DNA of 64,000 nt from Bacillota bacterium (lineage in GTDB: Bacteria > Bacillota > Clostridia > Christensenellales > SZUA-584), in NCBI GenBank assembly GCA_023397655.1, contig JAEWTW010000026.1, forward strand, positions 62,001 through 126,000. The letters run 5' to 3'. The notes below the pieces were generated by a model. It was not told where the DNA came from, did no database searches, and worked only from the letters and a program-made list of their open reading frames with translations. Made by a program: the position numbers and the translations under genes. Each line of letters begins with the position of its first letter. Positions within the stretch are counted from its first letter, which is position 1. Of this stretch, positions 1 to 7,395 are shown piece after piece.

Positions 1-60
1 ATGGTCGAGTGATTTGAGCGCATCCATCACCAACTGCCGTTGGAAACTGTTTCGTCTCAT
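1..60 (-). CDS. Fur-family metal/peroxide regulator, N-terminal fragment
   Basis: Only the first 20 codons lie in the window; the gene runs off the left edge. The start MRRNSFQRQLVMDALKSLDH is typical of short Fur/PerR/Zur proteins, in which this helix precedes the HPTA-D-x-Y segment of the winged helix. The ATG at 60 has a GGTGG ribosome site about 9 nt upstream. A near-canonical Fur box lies 30-45 bp upstream of the start, so the gene is probably autoregulated. Which family member this is (Fur, PerR or Zur) cannot be decided from 20 residues; the box favours an iron-type Fur. Confidence 0.65.
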   Translation of the reverse strand, partial: MRRNSFQRQLVMDALKSLDH

Positions 61-89
61 CTTTGTCGCCACCAATATTTAATTAATAA

Positions 90-104
90 TGATTCTTATT
101 ATCA
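90..104. promoter_or_regulatory. Fur box upstream of the Fur-family gene
   Basis: The 15-mer TGATTCTTATTATCA matches the 7-1-7 Fur consensus TGATAATNATTATCA at 12 of 14 defined positions and lies in an AT-rich promoter region. Its place in front of a Fur-family start codon suggests self-repression by metal-loaded Fur. Confidence 0.6.
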
Positions 105-223
105 TTATATTTAAATTTCTGCGCTTGTCAATATATTTCCAGTAAAAAGGCGGTTAATTTTTCCGCATGAATACCATATGTTCATTCATACACCGTATAT
201 GTTTAATAGGCGGGTTAAGCCGC

Positions 224-250
224 AAAAAAAGACCGGCTTGTAACCGATCT
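224..250 (-). terminator. Intrinsic terminator of the TetR operon
   Basis: Read on the minus strand, a 7-bp stem (AGATCGG / CCGGTCT, one G-U pair) with a 7-nt loop is followed by seven T. It lies about 105 bp past the stop of the zinc-ribbon gene. The rest of 105-356 shows no convincing gene. Confidence 0.75.
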
Positions 251-356
251 TAAATACATGAGGAATAGAAATTTCATGCGCAACCAGGCAGCTCACCTTC
301 ACGCCTCAAAAAGTCATCACACACACTGCGTCTGCGCACTGGCGGAATACGGCGTT

Positions 357-596
357 TTATCTGCCGCTCCACGCAGGCAGCTTTGCCATGCTCCGTTCCG
401 CCACACCCCGTGCTGCCGTTTCATCCAGCCCCTGTGTGCGCACGATAAAGCGTGTCATGCTGTCCCGCTTCTCGTCGTACGACTGCATCAAGCCATCCGG
501 GCGGGCACAATAGCGGCAATAGTCCTTGCTCTCGTCGCCTTGTGCAAAATCCTCCGGTTTTGTCATTGGCATTCCGCAAGCGATACACATCTTCAT
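357..596 (-). CDS. Small zinc ribbon protein
   Basis: 79 residues. It has two Cys pairs, C-x2-C near residues 4-7 (CIACGMPM) and C-x2-C near 27-30 (CRYCARPDG), followed by a helical tail with conserved-looking MTRFIVRTQG. This arrangement fits the family annotated as putative zinc ribbon domain proteins (Pfam PF12674), which probably bind one zinc. The ATG overlaps the stop of the upstream gene by ATGA, so it is the last gene of a four-gene operon led by a TetR regulator. The function is unknown; such proteins often sit beside carboxymuconolactone decarboxylase-like or GyrI-like genes. Confidence 0.7.
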   Translation of the reverse strand: MKMCIACGMPMTKPEDFAQGDESKDYCRYCARPDGLMQSYDEKRDSMTRFIVRTQGLDETAARGVAERSMAKLPAWSGR

Positions 597-925
597 GCTC
601 CCATCTCCTTTCCGTCAGTATTGTCGTATGCAGCCAGCGCACCGGGCAAACACTTGATCACTCCGGATACGCCTGAAGTCGTCAGCGTCAGTGCCACGGC
701 ATCACGCACCTCGTCACGGGTTGCGCCCGCTTGTTTCGCCATCGGTGCATGCGCGGCCACCGCTGCTGCATCTCCCTGCGACGCCTTTATTCCAATGTAG
801 ATGAGCTGCCGTGTCTTTGCGTCCAGCCCATCCATAGCGCATACGGCAGATATCAGCCCGTCAAACGCATTCGCTGCCTGCGGCATCTCTTTCAGGAACA
901 CCGCGTAGGGATTACCGCTGCTCAT
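593..925 (-). CDS. Carboxymuconolactone decarboxylase-like (AhpD fold) protein
   Basis: 110 residues, the usual size of a single CMD domain. The central helix KTRQLIYIGIKASQGDAAAV and the following HAPMAKQAGATRDEV match the CMD/AhpD pattern of a short helix bundle with a conserved His. The CxxC pair that gives AhpD proteins disulfide reductase activity is absent: the equivalent stretch reads ASQGDA. Peroxidase-linked reductase activity is therefore unlikely, and it may be a decarboxylase-like or binding protein. It is the third gene of the TetR operon and overlaps both neighbours by 4 bp, so translation is coupled. Confidence 0.7.
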   Translation of the reverse strand: MSSGNPYAVFLKEMPQAANAFDGLISAVCAMDGLDAKTRQLIYIGIKASQGDAAAVAAHAPMAKQAGATRDEVRDAVALTLTTSGVSGVIKCLPGALAAYDNTDGKEMGA

Positions 926-1125
926 TTTCTGCTCCTCTCATATGGGTCTACACCGAATTTGATCATTCCCTCAATGCCCGCCTGCGTCAGCGCAAAATGC
1001 CGCGGATTCTCACCTGTCGGTACAAACCACCCCAACACCTGCATGCGCGCAAACAAGCGGCCGCCCAGCGTTCCGCCCAGATGCTCGAAACAGTATTTTG
1101 CCGTCAGCGTCTTTTTCTCTTCCAT
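922..1125 (-). CDS. 67-residue stand-alone domain resembling the C-terminal tail of ArsR regulators
   Basis: The protein contains FEHLGGTLGGRLFARM, then a short strand region and HFALTQAGIEGMIKFGVD. This order (HLxGxLG, then xLTxxGxxxxxxxGID) is what is seen at the C-terminus of many ArsR-family proteins after their winged helix. Here it stands alone with no DNA-binding part. It starts immediately after the TetR stop, with an AGGGGAAGG ribosome site inside the end of the TetR gene, and overlaps the next gene by 4 bp, so it is a real operon member. Function unknown; a ligand- or partner-binding role is inference. Confidence 0.6.
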   Translation of the reverse strand: MEEKKTLTAKYCFEHLGGTLGGRLFARMQVLGWFVPTGENPRHFALTQAGIEGMIKFGVDPYERSRK

Positions 1126-1716
1126 TTATACCTTCCCCTTCCCGGCGAAGCCTGCCGTCATCTTTATATAGAAAGCGATCAGCGTTTCCGCATAGCGTTC
1201 CATTACGCCGCCTTCGGGCGCGAACAGATCGCCGTTAACCAGATAGTGATGCACCAACCCCACCCAAGTATTAAACATCAGCGCCATGTCCGTTTGTGCT
1301 CCCGGCCATACCTGCGCGGCTACCCGACTGAAATGGAATGATATCGCCGACTGAAGGCCGGTCCACACATCCCGGGCCGCTTGCGGCAGCAACCGGTTCT
1401 CGATCACCAAGCGCGTATAAAACGCTTCATGCTCCGCAATGCCCTTAAGGTTTGCGCGCAGCAGGTCTGCCATCTCCGCACTGGCTGATGCCAACTCATG
1501 CGTGCGCATTGCGATATGGCGGCCGTATTCCTCTATGACCACAGCGATCAATGCCTCCAGCGATTCGAAGTGTACGAACACCGCGCCGTGAGAAACACCT
1601 GCCGCCTGTGCGACATCACTGACGCGTGTTCCGATGATACCCTTTTGGCATATCACCTGATAAGCGGTTTCCACCAGTCTGCGCCTCGTCTGTTCCTTTT
1701 GTTCCTGTCGGCTCAC
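1126..1716 (-). CDS. TetR-family transcriptional regulator
   Basis: About 196 residues. The N-terminal helix-turn-helix is clear: RRRLVETAYQVICQKGI, then RVSDVAQAAGVSHGAVFVHF, followed by a helical ligand domain. An ATG exists further upstream at 1752, but it falls inside the -10 box of a strong promoter and cannot be translated from it; the GTG at 1716, preceded by GGAGAG at a good distance, is the better start. It heads an operon with the ArsR-tail-like, CMD and zinc-ribbon genes and probably represses that operon by binding the repeats next to the promoter. Ligand unknown. Confidence 0.8.
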   Translation of the reverse strand: MSRQEQKEQTRRRLVETAYQVICQKGIIGTRVSDVAQAAGVSHGAVFVHFESLEALIAVVIEEYGRHIAMRTHELASASAEMADLLRANLKGIAEHEAFYTRLVIENRLLPQAARDVWTGLQSAISFHFSRVAAQVWPGAQTDMALMFNTWVGLVHHYLVNGDLFAPEGGVMERYAETLIAFYIKMTAGFAGKGKV

Positions 1717-1722
1717 GTTAAA

Positions 1723-1750
1723 TGACTCTCCATTCACTGACTTTCCATTC
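1723..1750. promoter_or_regulatory. Direct repeats between promoter and TetR start, candidate operator
   Basis: On the minus strand GAATGGAAAGTCA and GAATGGAGAGTCA are repeated 15 bp apart, directly downstream of the -10 box. The spacing and place suit a repressor site, but TetR operators are usually palindromes, so this is tentative. The second copy also supplies the ribosome site. Confidence 0.35.
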
Positions 1751-1778
1751 ATTATAATACGTCAAATCTCGGTGTCAA
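1751..1778 (-). promoter_or_regulatory. Promoter of the TetR operon
   Basis: Minus-strand TTGACA, 16-bp spacer, TATAAT: both hexamers match the sigma-A consensus perfectly. It sets the transcript start near 1744 and rules out the ATG at 1752 as the TetR start. Confidence 0.75.
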
Positions 1779-1840
1779 CAGGCAAAATAAAAAAACCAGT
1801 CCCCGAGACCAGTTTTCTTACCTGTTAGTCATACAGCGGC

Positions 1841-2416
1841 TTACAACGAACCCTTGAGCCCAATGTCCTCCGCAGCCGTCTGCATACCCTTGATGGTGTG
1901 CGTGATCAGCTCATCTATATCCATATCCAGCATCGCCGCGCCTTGCAGCACAACATCGCGGTTGACGCCCGCCGCAAAACCTTTTGTCTTCCACTTCTTC
2001 TTCACGGAACTCAGTTCCAGATCCAATACGCTGCGGCTGGGGCGCATCAGCGCCGTCGCGGCGATCAGCCCGGTCAGCTCGTCGGTGGCAAACAGCACCT
2101 TCTCCATCCGCTCCACCGGCTCCACATCGTTCACCAGCCCGTAGCCGTGGCTCTCGATCGCGTGCAGATATTCCTCCGGAAAGCCGTGCGGATCCAGCAG
2201 CTCCCGCACCTTGTGGCAGTGCTGCTCCGGATACTTCTCAAAATCGATATCGTGCAGCAAGCCAATGACGCCCCACTTCTCCGCATCCTCCCCGTACATC
2301 TCTGCAAAATAGCGCATCACGGCCTCCACCGTCAGTGCGTGGCGCACCAGATGTTCCGCCTTCACGTGCTGCGTCAGTATGTCCAATGCCTGTTCACGGC
2401 TGCAGGTCCATGTCAT
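1841..2416 (-). CDS. HD-domain phosphohydrolase-like protein
   Basis: 191 residues. The metal-binding core is visible: H near residue 26 (VRHALTVEAVMRYFAE), the HD pair at 55-56 (LLHDIDFEKYP) with a following His-rich turn, a further His in AIESHGYG, and a late Asp in LFATDELTGLI. This is the HDIG-type arrangement of small predicted hydrolases acting on nucleotides or related phosphate esters. The substrate is unknown. It has a strong ribosome site (AAGGGGGACGGGCGG) before ATG 2416 and appears monocistronic, flanked by an inverted repeat upstream. Confidence 0.75.
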   Translation of the reverse strand: MTWTCSREQALDILTQHVKAEHLVRHALTVEAVMRYFAEMYGEDAEKWGVIGLLHDIDFEKYPEQHCHKVRELLDPHGFPEEYLHAIESHGYGLVNDVEPVERMEKVLFATDELTGLIAATALMRPSRSVLDLELSSVKKKWKTKGFAAGVNRDVVLQGAAMLDMDIDELITHTIKGMQTAAEDIGLKGSL

Positions 2417-2438
2417 CCGCCCGTCCCCCTTGTCGTCT

Positions 2439-2461
2439 TCGGTAAAGTGATATATTACCGA
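2439..2461. promoter_or_regulatory. Inverted repeat upstream of the HD-domain gene
   Basis: TCGGTAA and TTACCGA are separated by 9 bp and lie 23-45 bp upstream of the HD gene start, overlapping its likely promoter. Candidate operator; the binding protein is unknown. The rest of 2462-2830 is AT-rich with no gene I can support. Confidence 0.35.
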
Positions 2462-2832
2462 TAACGCAATAAAAGCGCCTTTACTCCTCAGCCGCTCATT
2501 TGCGTCTCCGGTTTTCTGTTATTTTACCATAATCCCGCAGTTACAGCGACATTTCTTCTTTTCAGTGACCGTTTTTTTCGTTTCCCGCTCCGGAATCGCG
2601 GTGTTTTACGGCTGCGGAAATGATGCGCAAACTGCAGAACCGTTTCCATTATGTTATCCATTATTGCTTTTAATCTCTATACCGGCTGTGTCCACTGGGA
2701 TATAAACATTCTGCGGTATCGGTTCGACTCTATTTATTCTAATTATTATAGGCTTTTGCTTACTCTATTCTACCTGTTAATCGTATCGTTTCCTCGTTTT
2801 TAGTGGGTATTTTTGGCTTGTTTATTGTTTGT

Positions 2833-2844
2833 CGAAACGTTTTT
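2833..2844. promoter_or_regulatory. LacI-type operator upstream of the LacI gene
   Basis: The palindromic core AAACGTTT (2835-2842) with a central CpG has the form of LacI/GalR-family operators. It sits directly upstream of the -35 box of the LacI-family gene, so autoregulation is likely. Confidence 0.45.
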
Positions 2845-2846
2845 CG

Positions 2847-2875
2847 TTGACACGTCATTCTGGCAGCTTTATAAT
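2847..2875 (+). promoter_or_regulatory. Promoter of the LacI-family gene
   Basis: TTGACA (2847-2852), 17-bp spacer, TATAAT (2870-2875): a perfect sigma-A consensus promoter 35 bp before the start codon. Confidence 0.8.
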
Positions 2876-2909
2876 TGAGAAAATATATGTCGTTTTCTGG
2901 TGAGGGGAT

Positions 2910-3929
2910 ATGAAAAAAGCAGCAACCATTAAAGATGTCGCCCAGGCGCTGGGCGTATCGGTATCCACTGTCTCCCGCGTCATGAACGGACAGAATCGCG
3001 TCAGCAACGAAATGCGTAAGAAGGTCGCCGATGCCGTACGTCGGCTCCACTACGTTCCCAGTCATGCCGCCGTATCGGTCGTCACAAAGCACACGCGCAT
3101 TATCGCCGTGCTGCTGCCAGACCTGCAGTCGCCGCTGTATTCGGGTATTCTTGAGGGCGTCGAGCAGACAGCGCGCACAAAGGGTTATTTTACGATGGTC
3201 GTGCTCACCAACGGCAGCCGCGAAGAAGAGCAGAACTTTTTGAAAAGCACGATGGGGCATTCCGTGGACGCTATTGCCGCTGTTCCGTCTGCACCCGACC
3301 TTTCGCACTTTTCCTCGTTCAGCAAGCCAAGCGTTTTTATCGAACATGTTGGGGACGATGCGGACTGCGACAGCGTTGCCATTGACAACTTCAGGGGTGC
3401 TTATCTGGCCACAGAGCACCTGCTCCACATGGGACACTCGAAGATCGCCATTATATCGGGAGACCGGTCGTTCAGCGCCGGTCAGGACCGTTACCGGGGT
3501 TTTGAACAGGCTCTGCGCGCTCGGCAGACGAAAATAAACATGCAGTATGTATGCTCAGGCAGCTGGGCAGAAAAGGACGGCTATGCATCGGCGTTCAGAC
3601 TGCTGAGCTTGAGCGATCCGCCCACCGCCATATTCGCCGCGGGCGAGCAGCTCTGCCGCGGTGCCATTCTGGCGATTCACGACCTGAAGCTGCGCATCGG
3701 CAAAGATATTTCCCTCATCGGCTTTGAGGATAACGATATGGCACGCGTCAGCAATCCGGCAGTGTCGGTTATCAGCCGGCCCACCGCTGAAATGGGGAAA
3801 ATAGCCGCCGGCATTCTGATCGAACGCATCGCTGCCGATGCGCCGCCTGTCATTCGTCAAAAAGTCAGTCTCCCGCCCCGCCTGGTCATCCGGGGCTCCG
3901 TTCGCGATATCAACAGCACCGTGATATAA
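2910..3929 (+). CDS. LacI-family transcriptional regulator
   Basis: 339 residues, the normal length. The N-terminal helix-turn-helix reads ATIKDVAQALGVSVSTVSRV and is followed by the hinge helix (YVPSHAAVSV). The rest is a periplasmic-binding-protein-like sugar domain (IIAVLLPDLQSPLYSGILEG, then SLIGFEDNDMARVSNPAVSV). It regulates carbohydrate genes in most relatives, but no sugar operon is adjacent: the neighbours are an HD protein and chemotaxis genes. The targets are therefore probably elsewhere, apart from its own promoter, which carries a LacI-type palindrome. The gene ends at a strong hairpin shared with the convergent cheB operon. Confidence 0.9.
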   Translation: MKKAATIKDVAQALGVSVSTVSRVMNGQNRVSNEMRKKVADAVRRLHYVPSHAAVSVVTKHTRIIAVLLPDLQSPLYSGILEGVEQTARTKGYFTMVVLTNGSREEEQNFLKSTMGHSVDAIAAVPSAPDLSHFSSFSKPSVFIEHVGDDADCDSVAIDNFRGAYLATEHLLHMGHSKIAIISGDRSFSAGQDRYRGFEQALRARQTKINMQYVCSGSWAEKDGYASAFRLLSLSDPPTAIFAAGEQLCRGAILAIHDLKLRIGKDISLIGFEDNDMARVSNPAVSVISRPTAEMGKIAAGILIERIAADAPPVIRQKVSLPPRLVIRGSVRDINSTVI

Positions 3930-3957
3930 TCCTGCTGCTTCATTTGCAACATATAAA

Positions 3958-3984
3958 AACGTCCGGTCTGCCTGACCGGACGTT
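3958..3984. terminator. Bidirectional terminator between LacI gene and cheB
   Basis: A perfect 11-bp stem (AACGTCCGGTC / GACCGGACGTT) with a 5-nt loop lies between convergent genes. On the minus strand the stem runs into TTTTTATAT, which makes it a good stop for the cheW-cheR-cheB transcript. Confidence 0.8.
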
Positions 3985-4024
3985 ATATCGTTTCCTGCTT
4001 TTATTCAGCTGTGATGTTTAGGCG

Positions 4025-5071
4025 TCAGCGGCAAACCCTGTTATGCCAGTCGTAGATACGGCGCGAAATGTCGCCCAGCGGCATCTGAAACTGCACCGCG
4101 CCAATGTTGTGCGCCACCGCCGGCATACCATAGACCACGCACGTCTTCTGGTCCTGTCCGATGGTCTCCGCCCCTGCATTGCGCATTGACAGCAGTCCCC
4201 GTGCTCCGTCGCTGCCCATGCCTGTCAGTATGATACCCAGCATGTGGACGTTTTTGAGCTTTGCGACCGATTCAAACAGCACATCCACCGAGGGGCAATG
4301 CCCGTTTACCTTCTCGCCCTCGCGGCACTCCACATACATGCCGCTTTCGCGCTGCACCACAGTCATGTGCAGGCCGCCCGGGGCAATCAGCGCCCGTCCC
4401 GGTACCACCGCATCCCGGCTTGCCGCTTCCTTGACCTCCATCGCGCAGGTTTCATTCAGACGCTCCGAATAAAGCCGTGTAAACACGGGCGGCATATGCT
4501 GTACGATCGCGATGCATGGCAGATCGCCGCCCAGGTCTTTGAGTATCTGGGCAGTGGCTTCGGTGCCGCCGGTCGACGCTCCGATGGCAATCAAACAGCC
4601 GCTGGCTTTTTGCTTGGAGGCAGTGTTCTTTGCGATCTGGCTTCTCGCCTCTGCATTCTTATGCTGTCCCACCTTGGCGATGGAAGCGATCTTGATCTTG
4701 ACGACCAATTCGGTTATAAACTGCCGTTTGTCAGCTTCCGACCTCAGCGCAGTCTTGGTGATGAAGTCCACCGCACCGGCGTTCAGCGCGTCGAAGACAT
4801 TACCGCTGACAGCACTCACCACCACGACAGGCAGTGGATACTGCGGCATCAGTTTCCGTAAAAACTCTATACCGTTCATACGGGGCATCTGAATGTCCAG
4901 TGTCAGCACATCCGGATTGTATTCCATGATCTTGTCGCCCGCCTCGAACGCATCGGCAGCCTTGCCCACCACCAGCAGCCCCGGGTCCTTAGACAGTTCC
5001 GCTGCGATAAACTCCCGCATAAACAGCGAATCGTCCACCACCATTACGCGAATTCTTTTATCTTTAATCAT
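4025..5071 (-). CDS. cheB: Chemotaxis response regulator / protein-glutamate methylesterase CheB
   Basis: 348 residues. Receiver domain about 7-125 with phospho-acceptor D59 (DVLTLDIQMPRMNG), a lysine-rich linker, then the methylesterase domain about 155-345. The catalytic triad is visible: Ser in IGASTGGTEA, His in IVQHMPP and Asp in LTGMGSDGARG. It removes methyl groups from receptors to reset chemotactic sensitivity and is activated through CheA. Its start overlaps the cheR stop (TAATG), giving a coupled cheR-cheB pair, the enzymes with opposite action. Downstream lies a bidirectional terminator. Confidence 0.95.
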   Translation of the reverse strand: MIKDKRIRVMVVDDSLFMREFIAAELSKDPGLLVVGKAADAFEAGDKIMEYNPDVLTLDIQMPRMNGIEFLRKLMPQYPLPVVVVSAVSGNVFDALNAGAVDFITKTALRSEADKRQFITELVVKIKIASIAKVGQHKNAEARSQIAKNTASKQKASGCLIAIGASTGGTEATAQILKDLGGDLPCIAIVQHMPPVFTRLYSERLNETCAMEVKEAASRDAVVPGRALIAPGGLHMTVVQRESGMYVECREGEKVNGHCPSVDVLFESVAKLKNVHMLGIILTGMGSDGARGLLSMRNAGAETIGQDQKTCVVYGMPAVAHNIGAVQFQMPLGDISRRIYDWHNRVCR

Positions 5072-5889
5072 TACGATATTACCTTTTTATAGACTGAGGG
5101 CATCACCAGCTTGAACTTTCCGTCTGAACGGTCAATTGTTTCAGACTGCCCGATAAACAGATAGCCGCCGGGCGCCAGTGCCCGACAGAACTTGTCCACC
5201 AGTTTGGTCTTGGTTTCTTCGTTGAAATAGATCATGACATTGCGGCAAAATATGACGTGAAGCTGCTTCCTGAAAGGAAAGTCCCCTTCAATCAGGTTCA
5301 GCCGACGGAATATGACCTCTTTTTTCAGCGCCTCACTGACTTCCCATTTTCCTTCCGGCAACTTGGTAAAATAATTCAGCTTCCAGAATGACGGTACGCT
5401 TTTGAGCGCATCGTCTTCATAGACGCCCCGTCTGGCCCCATCCAGCGCCTTCATTGAAATGTCTGTCGCCAGCACCTTGGTATCCCAGCCAAGTCCGTTT
5501 TCCGATGTAAAATCACCGATGAGCATGGCCAGCGTATACGGTTCCTGCCCTGTCGAACATCCGGCGCTCCATGTGCGCAGGTCGTTGTCCCGGATGCCTC
5601 TTGCCATCTCAGGCAGCACCCGTTCCTTGAAAAACTTGAAATGGTCCCACTCGCGCATAAAATACGAGTAGTTCGTCGTCAGGTAATTGATCATCTGACT
5701 GACTTCCGCACCCGTCTTATCGCTTAAGGCATAGTCCAGATAGGACTTATAGTTGTTGTAGCCGTTGCTGACCAGATAGTTGTTCAGTCGGCTTTCGATC
5801 AGCGTGCGTTTTTTGACAAGGTTAATACCAAACCTGTCCCTTAAGTATCCGGTCAAAAGATTAAAATCATTGTCGCTCAGCTGTATCAT
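5071..5889 (-). CDS. cheR: Chemotaxis receptor methyltransferase CheR
   Basis: About 272 residues. An N-terminal helical domain (FNLLTGYLRDRFGINLVKKR) precedes an S-adenosylmethionine domain with motif I WSAGCSTGQEPYTLAM, a VLATDIS acidic loop and FCRNVMIYF. It methylates glutamates of chemoreceptors. A TTG in the same frame at 5904 would give a longer product but has no ribosome site; ATG 5889, with GGTGA six bases upstream, is preferred. It is the middle gene of cheW-cheR-cheB. No receptor gene is present in the window. Confidence 0.93.
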   Translation of the reverse strand: MIQLSDNDFNLLTGYLRDRFGINLVKKRTLIESRLNNYLVSNGYNNYKSYLDYALSDKTGAEVSQMINYLTTNYSYFMREWDHFKFFKERVLPEMARGIRDNDLRTWSAGCSTGQEPYTLAMLIGDFTSENGLGWDTKVLATDISMKALDGARRGVYEDDALKSVPSFWKLNYFTKLPEGKWEVSEALKKEVIFRRLNLIEGDFPFRKQLHVIFCRNVMIYFNEETKTKLVDKFCRALAPGGYLFIGQSETIDRSDGKFKLVMPSVYKKVIS

Positions 5890-5921
5890 GGATGTCACCG
5901 CCAATTAAATCATATAGTGTT

Positions 5922-6422
5922 TCAGAGCGATTCCGTTTCCCGGATTTCCTGTCCCTCGCTTTCATCAAACAGCATGGTGCATTCCAACAGCAGTATGACG
6001 TCTGCGTTCACTTTGCCGATGCCCTGCAAGTATCTGTTTTTGATGCCCGTTTTGTAGTTGGGCGGAGGAACCACATTCTCTTCGCCAATGGTCATAACCT
6101 CTGATACCTTATCCACGATCAGCCCGACCGTCATGTTGTCGGTATCCACCACGATGATGCAGGTCCTGTCGTTATAATCAATGGGTGCTTTGCCGAACTT
6201 GAGCCGCATATCCACCACAGGGATGATCTTTCCGCGCAGGTTGATGATACCCTTGATATATGCTGCCACTTCGGGTACCTTTGTGATCGGCTGCAGGCCG
6301 ATGATCTCCGTCACGTACCCGATCTTAATGCCGTAAATCTCTTCATCCAGATAGAACGTCAGGTACCGGCCATGCTGGGTGTCTTCCTGCTGACCAAACA
6401 GCTCGCCTTCTGTCACTTTCAT
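5922..6422 (-). CDS. cheW: Chemotaxis adaptor CheW
   Basis: 166 residues: a single CheW beta-barrel domain with GRYLTFYLDEEIYGI at its start, IKGIINLRGKIIPVVDMRLKFG in the middle and GLIVDKVSEVM near the end, all family hallmarks. It couples receptors to the kinase CheA. The start at 6422 is chosen over an in-frame ATG at 6443 because AGGGGGAG lies at the right distance. It heads the minus-strand operon with cheR and cheB. The leader of roughly 170 nt after a sigma-D-like promoter contains a small GC-rich hairpin (6558-6571). Confidence 0.94.
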   Translation of the reverse strand: MKVTEGELFGQQEDTQHGRYLTFYLDEEIYGIKIGYVTEIIGLQPITKVPEVAAYIKGIINLRGKIIPVVDMRLKFGKAPIDYNDRTCIIVVDTDNMTVGLIVDKVSEVMTIGEENVVPPPNYKTGIKNRYLQGIGKVNADVILLLECTMLFDESEGQEIRETESL

Positions 6423-6598
6423 TGCGCTCCCCCTTTTGTACATGCAATAATCCGCGCCGCTTCCCCGCGGTATTCAAATTACTATATAAACGCATTCTGT
6501 TACGGATAAACCACTTCGTGAAAATTGAGCAGTCGTTAGCGCATGCCCGGCGCAGCTAAGCCCGTCCGGGCTCCCCAATAAAGAGTGGTCTTTTATTA

Positions 6599-6626
6599 AT
6601 ATCGGTAAACGTGTGCGTTGCCTTTA
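6599..6626 (-). promoter_or_regulatory. Sigma-D (flagellar)-type promoter of cheW-cheR-cheB
   Basis: Minus strand TAAA, 16-bp spacer, ACCGATAT. The Bacillus SigD consensus is TAAA-N14-16-GCCGATAT, so the -10 matches at 7 of 8 positions. The chemotaxis context supports it. Confidence 0.6.
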
Positions 6627-6690
6627 GACCAAAGAACTAAAATTCACGGGTGTTTGCCCCGCCTGCAAACCGGAAATTATCAGGAGTCAT

Positions 6691-6729
6691 TAAAAAATCC
6701 TTAAGGTATCGCCGACAAACAACCGATAT
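6691..6729 (+). promoter_or_regulatory. Sigma-D-type promoter(s) of the cheC operon
   Basis: Two overlapping candidates: TAAA (6691) with 16 bp to GCCGACAA (6711-6718), and TAAG (6702) with 16 bp to ACCGATAT (6722-6729). The second has the same -10 as the divergent minus-strand promoter. Either gives a short leader before cheC at 6772. Confidence 0.55.
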
Positions 6730-6771
6730 AGATAAATGAGATTTTGGCTGCAGCCAGCAAAGGAAGAAACC

Positions 6772-7395
6772 ATGTTTGATATCAACAATACAAATCAATC
6801 CCAGTTGGATTTTTTTCAGGAGCTGGAGAATATCGGCGCCAGCCATGCCGCCACGGCCCTCTCGGTGATGATGGACCGCGAGATAACCGTCCACGTGCCG
6901 CGCGCACAGCTCTGCCAGTATAACGAGATCACCAAGATACTGCGCGGGCCGGAAAACGTGGTAGCCGGGCTGCTGGTGGCCATCACCGACGATGTCAACG
7001 GCTTCATACTGCTGGTGCTGGACCAGGCGGACGCCTACATGCTGACAAAAACGATGCTGGGCGAACCGGCAGATGCGCCCGATGAGAACGCCGAGTTTAG
7101 CGAGATGCAGATTTCCGCGCTCAAGGAACTCGCCAATATACTGATCGGATCTTATATCACGGCGATATCCACGCTGACAGGCCTGCGGATCGACGCGTCG
7201 GTACCCGAACTGGTGGTGGATATGGCCGGTGCAGTGATGAATCTGCTGGCAGCGGCTTACGGCGAATACGGAGACCGCGTACTGTTTCTGGAAACCAAGT
7301 TCTCGGATAAGGTGCAAAGCCTTTACGGCCACTTTTTCCTGATCCCGGATATCGATTCATACAACACTTTGATGGCGAAAATGGGAATTTCATAA
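6772..7395 (+). CDS. cheC: CheY-phosphate phosphatase CheC
   Basis: 207 residues. Both active-site motifs of true CheC are present: LENIGASHAATALS near residue 15 and LKELANILIGSYITAIS near 112, each with the conserved Glu and Asn. FliY and CheX relatives differ in size or motif number. It dephosphorylates CheY-P and binds CheD, giving feedback in the Bacillus-type adaptation system. The start at 6772 is set by AAGGAAGAAACC; an in-frame ATG at 6736 lies within or next to the promoter and lacks a ribosome site. The stop overlaps the cheD start (TAATG). Confidence 0.9.
   Translation: MFDINNTNQSQLDFFQELENIGASHAATALSVMMDREITVHVPRAQLCQYNEITKILRGPENVVAGLLVAITDDVNGFILLVLDQADAYMLTKTMLGEPADAPDENAEFSEMQISALKELANILIGSYITAISTLTGLRIDASVPELVVDMAGAVMNLLAAAYGEYGDRVLFLETKFSDKVQSLYGHFFLIPDIDSYNTLMAKMGIS

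Noticed and set aside
258..800. A long plus-strand reading frame opposite the CMD and zinc-ribbon genes
   Set aside because: Cys/His/Ala-rich composition without any family match; the minus-strand genes have motifs, overlaps and ribosome sites.
1788..1820. A possible terminator between the HD-domain and TetR genes
   Set aside because: The arms (AAAACCAGTC and GACCAGTTTT) read mostly as a direct repeat; the best stem has two mismatches in the middle.
2760..3437. A 225-residue minus-strand reading frame opposite the LacI gene
   Set aside because: It runs antisense through the LacI gene and its perfect promoter; no recognisable domain.
6558..6571. GC-rich hairpin AGCCCG/CGGGCT in the chemotaxis intergenic region
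   Set aside because: Too short, no T tract, and placed in the cheW leader; not called a terminator or riboswitch.
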